Shown: positions 44,143 to 53,462 of the stretch, piece by piece
Numbering within the stretch: position 1 is the stretch's first letter
Layout: each line of letters begins with the position of its first letter
Origin: Hoeflea_A sp965228785
Lineage (GTDB): Bacteria > Pseudomonadota > Alphaproteobacteria > Rhizobiales > Rhizobiaceae
DNA: 64,000 nucleotides
NCBI GenBank assembly: GCA_965228785.1
Contig: CBDDIF010000001.1
Coordinates: forward strand, 1,364,001-1,428,000
Direction of reading: 5' to 3'
Made by a program: the position numbers and the translations under genes
The notes under the pieces: generated by a model
What the model was told of the DNA's origin: nothing
What the model saw: the letters and a program-made list of their open reading frames with translations, nothing else
Database searches by the model: none

Positions 44143-44566
44143 TGATTGTCTCCATGCTCGCCGCCTTTCCGAGTCCCTTCGCCGGCAGAATATCGTCGCT
44201 GTTCAAACGGGGCATGTACATGACTATACATTTGACGCCCTCCGGGTTGAGAATGTGAACGCGGTGCTCAAGACCTTTGGGCAGGAATATGAACTGCCCC
44301 TTGTGCAATTCGACGGAGTCTTTCTGGCCCTCAAGCCGCATGATTCCGGACAGCATGTAGATCATTTGATCGGATTCTGCGTGATAGTGAGCCTCGGCGC
44401 CACCGTTGGGTCCCAGGAAGCCGTGAATCACTTCAATCGGTGCCGGTCCGTCGGTCTGAGGCCACAGCCGGTGATTGACCGTTTCTGCGTGTCGCGGCGG
44501 CGAGTAGGTTTCGAGATCTTTCGGATCGATCAGGAGATCTTTCAACTTCATGGCATAAACTTGCAT
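44129..44566 (-). CDS. single-domain cupin protein
   Basis: 145 residues (or 140 from ATG 44551). Cupin motif 1 is AEAHYHAESDQMIYMLSG and motif 2 is LPKGLEHRVHI, giving possible His/Glu metal ligands. The N-terminal block has YSPPRHAETVNHRLWPQTDG. Small cupins act as isomerases, dioxygenases or sensors; no assignment is possible. It overlaps the M29-like gene by 14 nt and lies 125 nt after the LysR gene in the same direction, so it belongs to the same catabolic unit. Confidence 0.82.
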   Translation of the reverse strand: MQVYAMKLKDLLIDPKDLETYSPPRHAETVNHRLWPQTDGPAPIEVIHGFLGPNGGAEAHYHAESDQMIYMLSGIMRLEGQKDSVELHKGQFIFLPKGLEHRVHILNPEGVKCIVMYMPRLNSDDILPAKGLGKAASMETISEQL

Positions 44567-44691
44567 TTGGACATTATCGTTGTTGCTGATGTCGCGTAGG
44601 CGAGTTCAGCGTGAAGTCCCCATGTAGCAGGTCTCGATAATGAAAATTATCTGGATAAATCAATGAACTTTTCGAAAATTTCGAAAAGTGA

Positions 44692-45594
44692 CTATTTTGC
44701 TTTCGAGGTGATCTGCCGTTCCAACATCACACGAAGTGCTTCGGCCGATGGCGTCAGGGAACGGTCACGCACGGTCAGAGTTCCGACTTTTCGAGAAACT
44801 TTCGGACCGGTTAGTTCCACGACCTTGATGTGCCCATGTTCCGGGCATGCGGACTCGGGCAGGGCCGATACGCCCAGTCCCTTGTCGACCAGCCCCCACA
44901 CAGTTCCAAGCTGGGAAACCTCGTGAACGACATTCGGGACCTCTCCGGCCGCGTTTAATGTGCTTTTCAGCTGTCGGCCGATGTTGGTTTCCTCGCCAAG
45001 GGCGATGTAATCATGCCGAACGACTTGTGCCCAGCTAACCCTTTCCTCACGTGCCAAGGGGTGGTCTGCCGGGCACGCCAGCCGGTATGGCTCATCGAAC
45101 AACGGTGTAAATTCTATTGTTGGGTTGCGTACGGGGCCGCCGGCTATCCCGAAATCTGCAGCGCGCTCGAGAACCCGCTGCTCGACACCGGACCCGGTGT
45201 CGTCGCGAATCGAAACTCGAACGGATGGGTGCTCGCTTGCAAAGGCATCGATGACCGGAGGGAGAACCCTGATCGCGACTGATGCCAGACATGCGACTCT
45301 GACGTGCCCCTTGCTGAGCCGCCCGTGGTTGAGCACATCGGTGAACGTATCCTCCATCTCCTCCAGCCACCGGAGCATGCGGGGATAGATCTGCTCACCG
45401 ATCGCGGTCAGCTGCATACTCCGCGTCGTACGGTCGATCAGCTTGACCTGGAGAATATCCTCTAACTGGCTGATGTTCTGACTGAGCGCGGATTGTGACA
45501 GGCACAACTCTTCGGCAGCCTGGCCGAAACTGCGCAGCCGTGCGACGGCAACGAAAGCGCGCATCTGCCGGACTGTGGGATAATTCAGCATCAT
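44692..45594 (-). CDS. LysR family transcriptional regulator
   Basis: 300 residues from ATG 45594 (MMLNYPTVRQMRAFVAVARL). The helix-turn-helix is FGQAAEELCLSQSALSQNIS. The effector domain includes VRVACLASVAIRVLPPVIDA and LGEETNIGRQLKSTLNAAGE. It is divergent from the isoaspartyl-dipeptidase-like gene and the second ABC importer, and upstream of the cupin/M29-like pair, so it probably controls both arms. Two GGGATAAT repeats 18 bp apart overlap its start region. Confidence 0.9.
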   Translation of the reverse strand: MMLNYPTVRQMRAFVAVARLRSFGQAAEELCLSQSALSQNISQLEDILQVKLIDRTTRSMQLTAIGEQIYPRMLRWLEEMEDTFTDVLNHGRLSKGHVRVACLASVAIRVLPPVIDAFASEHPSVRVSIRDDTGSGVEQRVLERAADFGIAGGPVRNPTIEFTPLFDEPYRLACPADHPLAREERVSWAQVVRHDYIALGEETNIGRQLKSTLNAAGEVPNVVHEVSQLGTVWGLVDKGLGVSALPESACPEHGHIKVVELTGPKVSRKVGTLTVRDRSLTPSAEALRVMLERQITSKAK

Positions 45595-45602
45595 GGGATA
45601 AT
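45577..45602. repeat. direct repeat GGGATAAT, 18-bp period, at the LysR start
   Basis: GGGATAAT occurs at 45577-45584 and again at 45595-45602, two helical turns apart, spanning the first codons of the LysR gene and the divergent promoter. It could be part of the regulator's own binding region. The repeat is short and partly coding, so confidence is low. Confidence 0.3.
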
Positions 45603-45654
45603 CAATCCGAATAATTAAATTTTGTAAAGAGCAATATTGCGCTTTGATGGCGCT

Positions 45655-46863
45655 ATGTTCATTCTCAGAAACGCAGACATTTACGCGCCCGGCCACATTG
45701 GCCTCAGGGACATTCTCATCTCCGGCGAACGCATCGCCTGGATCTCCGAACCCGGCCTCACTATCGGCGATGTTCCTACGGAAGAATATGATGCCGCCGG
45801 TCGGGCAGTGGCACCAGGGTTTATTGACAACCATGTCCATGTATTGGGTGGTGGCGGCGGCCTCGGCTTTCACTCTCGCGCTCCGGAACTGCAGACAAGC
45901 CAACTGACGCGCGTCGGAACGACCAGCATCATCGGTATGATCGGTTACGACCAGTCAACCAAGGACATGCGTGCCCTGGTCGGCAAGACCAAGGCGCTTG
46001 TCAATGACGGTATCTCGGCATTCGCATTGTCGGGTGCAACCTTGCGCCATCCGGTGCCAACGCTGACCGGCGATCTCTGCAATGATATCGCATTTACCGA
46101 AGAGATCATCGGCGTTGGCGAGATCTCTATCTCCGAGCTTGGTTACGGCTACGACAGCCTTGGTCCGGGAGCGCAATATATCGCCGAAACGCTTGTGCAA
46201 GCGTTGCTCGTGGGCCGCCTGGCTGGGAAAGGCGGCATCCTTTGCATGCAGGTTCCACCCTATTTCGGGCAATGCCTCCGGCCCCTCTTCGAGATGCTGG
46301 ACAGATCGGGGCTGCCGATCACCCAGATGGTGCCCTCACACGTCAATCAGACCGACCGCTATATGGAAGATGCGGCGATCTGGGGAAACCGCGGTGGCTG
46401 GGTCGATATCGGTGCCAATTATCGACCGGACAACAACTACGAACGATCCACTGATCCGGCAGAGGCCGTCACGCAACTGCTGGAAGCGGGCGTGCCCGCA
46501 GCACAAATCCTTGTCAGTTCGGACGGAAACGGCGCGCCACCGAAGGAAGAGAAAGGCGAGGCGACACCGACCCGCGCCAACTACATGCCAGTGTCAAGCC
46601 TGCATATGGTCTGGCGACAGCTCATCGAGCAGAAGCGTGTCGGGGTCGAAGACGCGTTGGCGATGGTCACCAGTAATGTTGCAAAGGCCTATCACCTTAA
46701 GCGCAAGGGGGCCGCCGCGGTCGGTATGGATGCCGACCTAGTCGTCTTTGACGCTGACTGGCAGGTCGACACCGTTATTGCGCGCGGGAATTTGATGGTC
46801 GAGGACAGGACGGTGAAGGTCCGTAGCATGTTCGAAAAGACGATCCTCGCAGGTCTCGCTTGA
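45655..46863 (+). CDS. amidohydrolase related to isoaspartyl dipeptidase (IadA)
   Basis: 402 residues from ATG 45655; a TTG at 45637 is in frame. The amidohydrolase metal site starts with APGFIDNHVHVLGGGGGLGF, close to the IadA motif. GTTSIIGMIGYDQSTKDM and KTKALVNDGISAFALSGAT match IadA order, and the metal Asp is in SSDGNGAPP. The segment where IadA has the carbamylated lysine reads IIGVGEISISELG, so a Glu may replace that Lys; alignment by eye is uncertain here. The enzyme probably cleaves an isopeptide or amide. It is the first gene of an operon with the second peptide-type importer, which suggests it acts on the imported compound. Confidence 0.8.
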   Translation: MFILRNADIYAPGHIGLRDILISGERIAWISEPGLTIGDVPTEEYDAAGRAVAPGFIDNHVHVLGGGGGLGFHSRAPELQTSQLTRVGTTSIIGMIGYDQSTKDMRALVGKTKALVNDGISAFALSGATLRHPVPTLTGDLCNDIAFTEEIIGVGEISISELGYGYDSLGPGAQYIAETLVQALLVGRLAGKGGILCMQVPPYFGQCLRPLFEMLDRSGLPITQMVPSHVNQTDRYMEDAAIWGNRGGWVDIGANYRPDNNYERSTDPAEAVTQLLEAGVPAAQILVSSDGNGAPPKEEKGEATPTRANYMPVSSLHMVWRQLIEQKRVGVEDALAMVTSNVAKAYHLKRKGAAAVGMDADLVVFDADWQVDTVIARGNLMVEDRTVKVRSMFEKTILAGLA

Positions 46864-46915
46864 CGACCGCATACAACAACCGGGAGCAACCAAACCAATC
46901 ATTAAGGGGAATAAC

Positions 46916-48544
46916 ATGACACACGACTCGAACAATCGCGGATACAAAGGGCTGTCCGTCACCGATCGGGGGACGATCGACACCATGTTGCGAAAAGGCG
47001 CTACAAGGCGCCAGGTCATGGGCTGGATGGCGGCTGCGGGCGCAAGTGCTGCGACCGCCGGTTCGGTATTCACCGGTGCCAGCGAAGCGCTTGCAGCGAC
47101 TCCGAAGCGGGGTGGCCGCCTGGTCATGGCGATCGAGGCACACAGTCCCGGCGATACTCTTGATCCCGCCGCGTTCAAGTCGAACATCGACTATTTCCGC
47201 GGCCGCATGTTCTACGGATCGCTGGTGCGTTTGCAGGACGATCTCAGCTACAGGCCTGAGCTTGCGGAGGAAGTCCTTACCAACGACAACGCAACCGAGT
47301 GGACCTTCAAGCTGAGAAAAGGCGTCGAGTTCCACAACGGCAAGACGATGACGGCGGACGACGTCCTCTACTCGATGAACCGTCATGTCGGTCCGGAATC
47401 GGCCTCAACCGGGGCAACGCTTTTCAGCATGGTCGATCGTTGGGAGAAGGTAAACGATCACGAGGTGCGGGCGATCCTGAGTTCGCCGAATGCCGACTTT
47501 GCCATTGCGCTCGGTACCTTCCAGTTCAAGATCATCCCTGACGGCTGGACCGATTTCGCCAACCCGGTCGGCACCGGCCCCTTTACGGTCAAGGAGTTCA
47601 AGCCTGGCGTCCGCTGCGTCGGCTCGCGCTTTGACAATTACTGGGAGGAGGGAGCCTACCTCGACGAGCTTGAGCATTTTGCCATATCGGACCCGGTAGC
47701 CCGCCTTAACGCGCTGCTGTCCGGTGAAATCGATGCCATGGCAAATGTTGAGCCGAAAACAATCGGCAAGATCGAAGCGGCCGATGGTGTCGGTCTGTGG
47801 GCCATCCCGTCGGGAGCCTTTTTCGGCATAGCGGCTCGTAGGGACATGCAATCTTCAAACAACACCGAACTCATCAGAGCGATCCAGCACCTCATGGATC
47901 GCGAGCGGATCGTCAAGGGTGTTTTGAAAGGGCAGGGCACACTCGGCAACGACCACCCCATCGGGCCTTCCTACCCGGATCATTGTTCGGACATTCCGCA
48001 ACGCATGCTCGATCCGGAAAAGGCTAAGTATCATTTCGAGAAATCCGGCGTTGGCAACACAGTGGTTCCGATCGTCGTTGCCGAGGTAACCCCGGGTGCA
48101 GTCGAGCAGGCGCTCTTCCTGCAGCGAGAAGCCAAGAAGATAGGGCTCAACATTGATGTGCAGAAGGTGGCGACGGACGGATACTGGAGTTCAGTCTGGA
48201 AGGTAGCACCGTTCTGCGCGACGCAATGGAACATGCGTCCGACAGCGAACATCATGATGACAGTGGCGTTCCACTCGCAAGCGAAATGGAACGAATCCTA
48301 CTGGAAGAACCAGCAGTTCGATCAGCTGCTGACCGACGTTCTCGCCGTTACGGACACAGGCAAGCGCAAGCAGATGTACTGCGACATGCAGACGCTGATC
48401 CATGAGGATGGCGGGAGCATTTTTCCGGCGCACACGAACTATATCGACGCGGCGGCGGACCACGTGAAAGGTCGCACCCATGTCCCGCTCAACAGCTTCG
48501 GTGGGTGTGAATCTCCGCCGTTCCTGTGGCGCGACGACGCATAG
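46916..48544 (+). CDS. family 5 extracellular solute-binding protein with Tat signal
   Basis: 542 residues. A long n-region precedes the twin arginines of ATRRQVMGWMAAAGASAATA, a Tat signal, cleaved near residue 62. The mature part shows the DppA/OppA fold: PGDTLDPAAFKSNIDYFRGR, EWTFKLRKGVEFHNGKTMTA and LIRAIQHLMDRERIVKGVLK. It is homologous to the binding protein at 13715-15244 but clearly diverged, so the two importers are not a recent duplication. GGGG lies 8 nt before the ATG. A strong stem-loop follows the gene. Confidence 0.92.
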   Translation: MTHDSNNRGYKGLSVTDRGTIDTMLRKGATRRQVMGWMAAAGASAATAGSVFTGASEALAATPKRGGRLVMAIEAHSPGDTLDPAAFKSNIDYFRGRMFYGSLVRLQDDLSYRPELAEEVLTNDNATEWTFKLRKGVEFHNGKTMTADDVLYSMNRHVGPESASTGATLFSMVDRWEKVNDHEVRAILSSPNADFAIALGTFQFKIIPDGWTDFANPVGTGPFTVKEFKPGVRCVGSRFDNYWEEGAYLDELEHFAISDPVARLNALLSGEIDAMANVEPKTIGKIEAADGVGLWAIPSGAFFGIAARRDMQSSNNTELIRAIQHLMDRERIVKGVLKGQGTLGNDHPIGPSYPDHCSDIPQRMLDPEKAKYHFEKSGVGNTVVPIVVAEVTPGAVEQALFLQREAKKIGLNIDVQKVATDGYWSSVWKVAPFCATQWNMRPTANIMMTVAFHSQAKWNESYWKNQQFDQLLTDVLAVTDTGKRKQMYCDMQTLIHEDGGSIFPAHTNYIDAAADHVKGRTHVPLNSFGGCESPPFLWRDDA

Positions 48545-48559
48545 CGTCGGTGCACCTCC

Positions 48560-48590
48560 CATCGAGGCCCGTTGTGCCCGGGCCTCGATG
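48560..48590 (+). promoter_or_regulatory. perfect 12-bp stem-loop between binding-protein and permease genes
   Basis: CATCGAGGCCCG (48560-48571) and CGGGCCTCGATG (48579-48590) pair perfectly around a 7-nt loop, 15 nt after the binding-protein stop. No T-run follows. It occupies the same position as the stem-loop in the liv-type operon at 33958-33983 and probably adjusts the ratio of binding protein to permease. Confidence 0.65.
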
Positions 48591-48637
48591 AGTCTTCGTC
48601 GTTGGCTATCAGACTGGCTTGGTGTCAAGATCGGCAA

Positions 48638-49588
48638 ATGTATATCCTGATCCTCAAAAGAGTTCTGATCGGACTGCTGACCATCTTCGCGGTTTCCGTG
48701 ATCGTCTTCCTGGGCACGAAAGTCCTTCCTGGCGATGCCGCGCAAATTCGATTGGGGCAGGAGGCCACGCCGGAAAACATCGCCGCGCTGCGGAACAGGC
48801 TCGGCCTCGACCTGCCCGTCTGGCGGCAATACTGGAATTGGCTGACGGGATTTCTTGCCGGCGATCTGGGGACGTCGCTGGCCGGCGACGTACCGGTCAG
48901 CGAACTCATTGCCGACCGTTATCAGAACACGGTCATTGTCAGTGTGCTGACTGCGCTCATCGGTGTTCCCATATCTCTGGCACTGGGCATACTGGCTGCG
49001 ATGTATCCAGGCAGTCTCTACGACCGGATTCTCACGCTGGTCTCGGTCACGCTGGTCGCTGCTCCCGAGTTCTTCACCGCGACCCTGATGGTTTTGATTC
49101 TGGTCTTCTGGCTGGGCATTGGAAATTCGGTCGTTGTGGGCAGCATTGAAGGCAAAAGCCTCTGGCAATTGATCCAGCACTTTGCGCTGCCGGTGGCAGC
49201 GATGTGCATGATCATCGCGTCGCAATTAATCAGAATGTCCAGGGCCGCTGTTCTCAACGTCATGAGTTCGCCCTACATCGAAATGGCAATTCTGAAAGGT
49301 CTCTCGCGCCGGCGGATCATTCTTCGCCATGCGCTCTTCAACGCAATCGGACCGATCGTCAACGTGGTGGCACTGAACCTCGCCTACCTGGTGACGGGAG
49401 TCATCGTCATAGAGATCTTCTTTGCCTATTCGGGTCTTGCCACCCTGATCGTGCAAGGCGTGCAGACCCGAGATTTCGTGGTTGTTCAGGCGGTAGGAAT
49501 GCTTTTCTGCACGACGTATGTCGTCCTCATGCTGGTAGCCGACATCGCCGCGATCGTGTCGAACCCCCGATTGAGGCATCCCAAATGA
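48638..49588 (+). CDS. peptide/opine-type ABC importer permease (DppB type), second system
   Basis: 316 residues from ATG 48638. It begins with the helix RVLIGLLTIFAVSVIVFLGT and the DppB block KVLPGDAAQIRLGQEATPEN, LGLDLPVWRQYWNWL. The EAA loop is MAILKGLSRRRIILRHALFN. Its TGA overlaps the ATG of the DppC-type gene. Confidence 0.93.
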   Translation: MYILILKRVLIGLLTIFAVSVIVFLGTKVLPGDAAQIRLGQEATPENIAALRNRLGLDLPVWRQYWNWLTGFLAGDLGTSLAGDVPVSELIADRYQNTVIVSVLTALIGVPISLALGILAAMYPGSLYDRILTLVSVTLVAAPEFFTATLMVLILVFWLGIGNSVVVGSIEGKSLWQLIQHFALPVAAMCMIIASQLIRMSRAAVLNVMSSPYIEMAILKGLSRRRIILRHALFNAIGPIVNVVALNLAYLVTGVIVIEIFFAYSGLATLIVQGVQTRDFVVVQAVGMLFCTTYVVLMLVADIAAIVSNPRLRHPK

Positions 49589-50514
49589 CGCAGCCCAATA
49601 TGATGGATGAGCATTACGTCGCCCCTTTCGAAGGAAAAGTGGCGTTTGAGGAATTGCAGGATGCTCCACCCAGCGGACGCTTCAGGCTGTCCAAAACCGG
49701 CTGGATCGGTGCGATCGTGGTGTCCTTCTGGCTGTTTGTTGCAATATTCGGTCAAGTGCTGGCTCCGCACGGTGAAAACGATCTGCCCTTTCCCGATGCC
49801 TATAGCGAATTCCAGCATCCGCAACCCGGTGCCTGGCTTGGCACCGATTTCAGCGACCGGGACATCTTGAGCCGCATCATGTACGGCGCCGGTCGCACAA
49901 TCGGGATTTCTGTGGCAGCGACACTGCTTGCCTATTTCGTTGGAGTGCTCCTGGGAATAGGCGCAGCCGTCGCAGGACCGAATGTCGATATGGTGCTCAG
50001 TCGCATCAACGATGCGTTTCTCAGTTTGCCAACGATCATGCTGGGACTGGTCGTGGTCGCGGCCGTCGGCTCGTCGATCCCGGTTCTAATCGTGACCGCG
50101 GGTCTGATCTACGCCACTGTTGTCTATCGTCTTGCCAGATCCATCGGTGTGGAAATCACGGTGATGGATTATGTCGAGGCGGCGAAGTTGCGCGGTGAGA
50201 ATATCTGGTGGGTGGTGACCCGTGAAATATGGCCGAACGCAGCCATGCCGTTGATCTCCGATTTCGGGCTTCGTCTCATTTACATCATCCTGTTCATTTC
50301 GAGCTTGAGCTTTCTCGGCCTGGGCGTACAGCCTCCACAAGCCGACTGGGGTTCCATGGTGCGCGAAAATCTCGGCGCCTTTCAGTCCTTCGATGGCTCT
50401 CTCTTGCCGGTCATAGCCCCGGCGGCGGCCATCGCAAGTTTGACCGTGGCGATCAATCTGATTGTCGATGACATCTCAGCCCATGCGGGCGGCAAACTGT
50501 CGAAAGTGCTCTGA
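49585..50514 (+). CDS. peptide/opine-type ABC importer permease (DppC type), second system
   Basis: 309 residues from ATG 49585, overlapping the dppB-type stop. A cytoplasmic N-terminal extension of about 38 residues precedes the first helix (WIGAIVVSFWLFVAIFGQVL). The family block AWLGTDFSDRDILSRIMYGA and the EAA loop YVEAAKLRGENIWWVVTREI are present. It forms the channel with the DppB-type protein. Confidence 0.93.
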   Translation: MTQPNMMDEHYVAPFEGKVAFEELQDAPPSGRFRLSKTGWIGAIVVSFWLFVAIFGQVLAPHGENDLPFPDAYSEFQHPQPGAWLGTDFSDRDILSRIMYGAGRTIGISVAATLLAYFVGVLLGIGAAVAGPNVDMVLSRINDAFLSLPTIMLGLVVVAAVGSSIPVLIVTAGLIYATVVYRLARSIGVEITVMDYVEAAKLRGENIWWVVTREIWPNAAMPLISDFGLRLIYIILFISSLSFLGLGVQPPQADWGSMVRENLGAFQSFDGSLLPVIAPAAAIASLTVAINLIVDDISAHAGGKLSKVL

Positions 50515-50516
50515 TC

Positions 50517-52367
50517 TTGGTAAACGACATCATCTTCGAGGCAAGGGATCTGAGGATCAACGCTGTTCGCGATGACGGAAGCGAGCTACCGATAGTCAAA
50601 GGCGTCAATTTTCAGGTGCCGCACGGGAAAGTCGTTGCCTTGATCGGCGAGTCCGGCTCGGGCAAGACGACGATTTCTCTTTCGTCTCTCGGATATTGCA
50701 AGCCTGGTCTGACGTTCGCGGGTGGGCAGGCGCTGCTGCTCGGCAATGACGTTACCCGAATGACAACCGAACAGCTCAGACCGATTCGCGGCGACCGCGT
50801 CGCCTATCTTGCACAGAGTGCGGCAGCGACGTTCAATCCCTCGCTGACGATCAATGAACAGGTAACAGAAGCTTCCGTCACGAGGGGTATTCTATCCAGG
50901 CGAGAAGCAGATGCGCGTGCGCTGGAACTCTATCGGGCTCTTGATCTACCGGATCCAGAAACCATCGGCTCGCGTTATCCGCATCAGGTCTCCGGTGGCC
51001 AATTGCAGCGATTGATGGCAGCCATGGCGCTGTGCGGAAGTCCGGACCTGCTTGTCCTTGACGAACCGACGACCGCCTTGGATGTGACAACCCAGATCGA
51101 AGTTCTCAAGGCATTCAAGAAAGTGATCAGGGACGAGGGGGCGGCCGCGATCTACGTTACGCATGATCTGGCCGTTGTGGCGCAGATCGCCGACTATATT
51201 GTCGTTTTGTACAATGGCGAGGTTAAGGAACGCGGACCAACCGATTCAATCGTCAACCGCCCCGGACATCCCTACACGAAGCGGCTAATGGCTGCCGCCC
51301 ATCCTGCACCCCAGGCTAGCTTGAACGACCATACGGCTGAAGAACGGCCAGGCAGTCTGCCAATTTTGGAGGTTCAGGACGTCACCGCAGGTTATGGAAA
51401 GATTAGCAACGGCGAACCGATCGTCACGGTTCTCGAAGACATTGACGTTGTGGTTGAGCGCGGACGGACGGTAGCCGTTATCGGCGAATCGGGCTGCGGC
51501 AAATCCACGCTGGCGCGGGTGATTTCGGGGCTGTTGCCGCCGGCAGAAGGCGGCATCATTCTAAACGGCAATCCCATCGATGGGTCTTACACGCGGCGCT
51601 CTTCCGACCAGCTTCAAAAAGTCCAATTCGTCTACCAAATGGCCGACACTGCGCTCAATCCCCGCCAGCGGATCGGTGACATACTCGGGCGGCCATTGGA
51701 GCTCTACCTCGGTATCAGGGGAAAGAAGAAGAAAGAGCGAGTCGCAGAACTGCTGCAATTGGTTGAACTTCGCCCAGAATTTGCCGTGCGACTGCCGCAC
51801 GAGTTGTCTGGCGGCCAGAAACAACGCATCAATCTGGCCCGGTCATTAGCAGCAGAGCCGGACATCATGCTGTGTGACGAGGTTACCTCGGCACTCGACA
51901 GCATCGTCGGTGCCAACGTCATTGAACTGCTCAAAAGGTTGCAGAGCGAACTCGGTGTGTCGTTCGTCTTTATCAGCCATGATCTGTCAACAGTCGCCTC
52001 ATTTGCCGATGAGATCGTTGTCCTCTATGCCGGACGAGTGGTTGAAAGGGGTCCCGCTGGTGACGTTCTGTCGCCGCCGTTCCATCCCTACACGCGGCTC
52101 CTTGTAAGTTCGGTTCCGGAACTGCGGATTGGTTGGCTAGAGGATATCATGAAGACCCGTGAGGCCATCGCCGGGATCGCACGCGACGTCGAAATTACAA
52201 AGGTCGGCTGCCCGTTCTACAACCGGTGCCCGCTGGCTATTGATGGTACCTGTGACAAGCAGACGCCGCCGGTTCATCTGCCTTCGAGTGGCCATGCGAT
52301 CGCATGCCATCGCTCGCTTGCAGACCTGAACGCTTCTGAGCAATTGCCCCAAGAGGTCGCCCTCTAA
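50517..52367 (+). CDS. peptide/opine-type ABC importer, fused two-domain ATPase, second system
   Basis: 616 residues from TTG 50517, 2 nt after the permease stop. The first domain has GESGSGKTTISLSSLG, VSGGQLQRLMAAMAL and LLVLDEPTTALDVT. The second has GESGCGKSTLARVISG, LSGGQKQRINLARSL and IMLCDEVTSALDS. The C-terminal tail CPFYNRCPLAIDGTCDKQ carries the cysteine motif of oligopeptide ATPases, thought to bind an iron-sulfur cluster in some members. The other fused ATPase in the window lacks this tail. It is the last gene of the rightward operon and convergent with korB. Confidence 0.93.
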   Translation: MVNDIIFEARDLRINAVRDDGSELPIVKGVNFQVPHGKVVALIGESGSGKTTISLSSLGYCKPGLTFAGGQALLLGNDVTRMTTEQLRPIRGDRVAYLAQSAAATFNPSLTINEQVTEASVTRGILSRREADARALELYRALDLPDPETIGSRYPHQVSGGQLQRLMAAMALCGSPDLLVLDEPTTALDVTTQIEVLKAFKKVIRDEGAAAIYVTHDLAVVAQIADYIVVLYNGEVKERGPTDSIVNRPGHPYTKRLMAAAHPAPQASLNDHTAEERPGSLPILEVQDVTAGYGKISNGEPIVTVLEDIDVVVERGRTVAVIGESGCGKSTLARVISGLLPPAEGGIILNGNPIDGSYTRRSSDQLQKVQFVYQMADTALNPRQRIGDILGRPLELYLGIRGKKKKERVAELLQLVELRPEFAVRLPHELSGGQKQRINLARSLAAEPDIMLCDEVTSALDSIVGANVIELLKRLQSELGVSFVFISHDLSTVASFADEIVVLYAGRVVERGPAGDVLSPPFHPYTRLLVSSVPELRIGWLEDIMKTREAIAGIARDVEITKVGCPFYNRCPLAIDGTCDKQTPPVHLPSSGHAIACHRSLADLNASEQLPQEVAL

Positions 52368-52393
52368 AAACCCCTGCCCGAGTGCTTTCCGTG

Positions 52394-53449
52394 TTAGCTG
52401 TGGCTGGCGTTGATCGCATCCAGTGCCGCGTTGCCCGGGCAGAGCTCGGCCTCGCCGAGCGTGTTCAGCGGAGCGTCGACGGTGTCGACCAGCGCGTGCA
52501 AGTCTGTCTCGTCAGCATCCAGGTAGAGCAGGCCGGTCGCGACTTCGCCTTCCTCGCGATACCGCTCCAGCGACGACAGGGCCGTTGCCCGGCAACTTGG
52601 GTCGTAGCCGTCTGCCAGCTTGCGCAGTCTCACGACGGAACCGTCGTGCAGGGTGACGTCGGTCGATGAGCCGGCCGGGTATTCCACCGAAATGGTGTTT
52701 TGTGGGGCAATGAAATCGATCCGGTCGAGGGCTGCGTTGTGAGAGCGGACATAGTCGTAGCTCTTGGTCGACTCGTCGTCATTGTTGAAGGTCACGCATG
52801 GGCTGATCACATCGATCAGCGCGAAGCCGCGATAATGGATCGCCGCCTTCAGCAGCGGAACCAGCTGTTTCTTGTCCCCGGAAAAGGAGCGGGCAACGAA
52901 ACCGGCGCCGAGCTGGATTGCCATGGCGGCCAGATCAATCGACTCGAAGGGCGTCTCGACACCCTTGCGGCTTTTCGATGACTTGTCATTGGTTGCCGAT
53001 GCCTGACCCTTCGTCAGACCATAGGTGCCGTTATTCTCGACGATGTACGACATGTTGAGCCGCCGCCGTACGGCGTGACAGAACTGGCCAAGTCCGATCG
53101 ACGCCGTATCGCCGTCGCCGGAGACGCCGATATAGACCAGGTCCCGATTTGCCAGATTGGCACCGGTGGCGACCGACGGCATGCGTCCGTGCACCGAGTT
53201 GAAGCCGTGCGAGCGATTGAGGAAATAGTTGGTCGTCTTGGACGAACATCCGATGCCGGAAACCTTGGCGACCCGATGCGCTTCGATATCGAGCTGGAAA
53301 CAGGCGTCGATGATGGCGGCCGTGACCGAGTCGTGGCCGCAGCCGGCGCAGAGCGTGGACACGACGCCTTCGTAGTCGCGGCGCGTCAGGCCGTGCGCGT
53401 TGACCGGCAGGTCTGGGTGGCGGAAGCGGGGCTTGGCGATGTGAGTCAT
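52394..53449 (-). CDS. korB: 2-oxoacid:ferredoxin oxidoreductase, beta subunit
   Basis: 351 residues from ATG 53449. The thiamine diphosphate site is GVSGDGDTASIGLGQFCHAV and VENNGTYGLTKGQ. Cluster-type cysteines are in STLCAGCGHDSV and GIGCSSKTTNY. It decarboxylates a 2-oxoacid with CoA to the acyl-CoA, with the alpha-gamma subunit encoded upstream. 2-Oxoglutarate is the most likely substrate by analogy with proteobacterial KorAB, but pyruvate or an aromatic keto acid is not excluded. It is the last gene of a three-gene leftward operon. Confidence 0.87.
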   Translation of the reverse strand: MTHIAKPRFRHPDLPVNAHGLTRRDYEGVVSTLCAGCGHDSVTAAIIDACFQLDIEAHRVAKVSGIGCSSKTTNYFLNRSHGFNSVHGRMPSVATGANLANRDLVYIGVSGDGDTASIGLGQFCHAVRRRLNMSYIVENNGTYGLTKGQASATNDKSSKSRKGVETPFESIDLAAMAIQLGAGFVARSFSGDKKQLVPLLKAAIHYRGFALIDVISPCVTFNNDDESTKSYDYVRSHNAALDRIDFIAPQNTISVEYPAGSSTDVTLHDGSVVRLRKLADGYDPSCRATALSSLERYREEGEVATGLLYLDADETDLHALVDTVDAPLNTLGEAELCPGNAALDAINASHS

Positions 53450-53462
53450 GAAAGCCGTCCCA

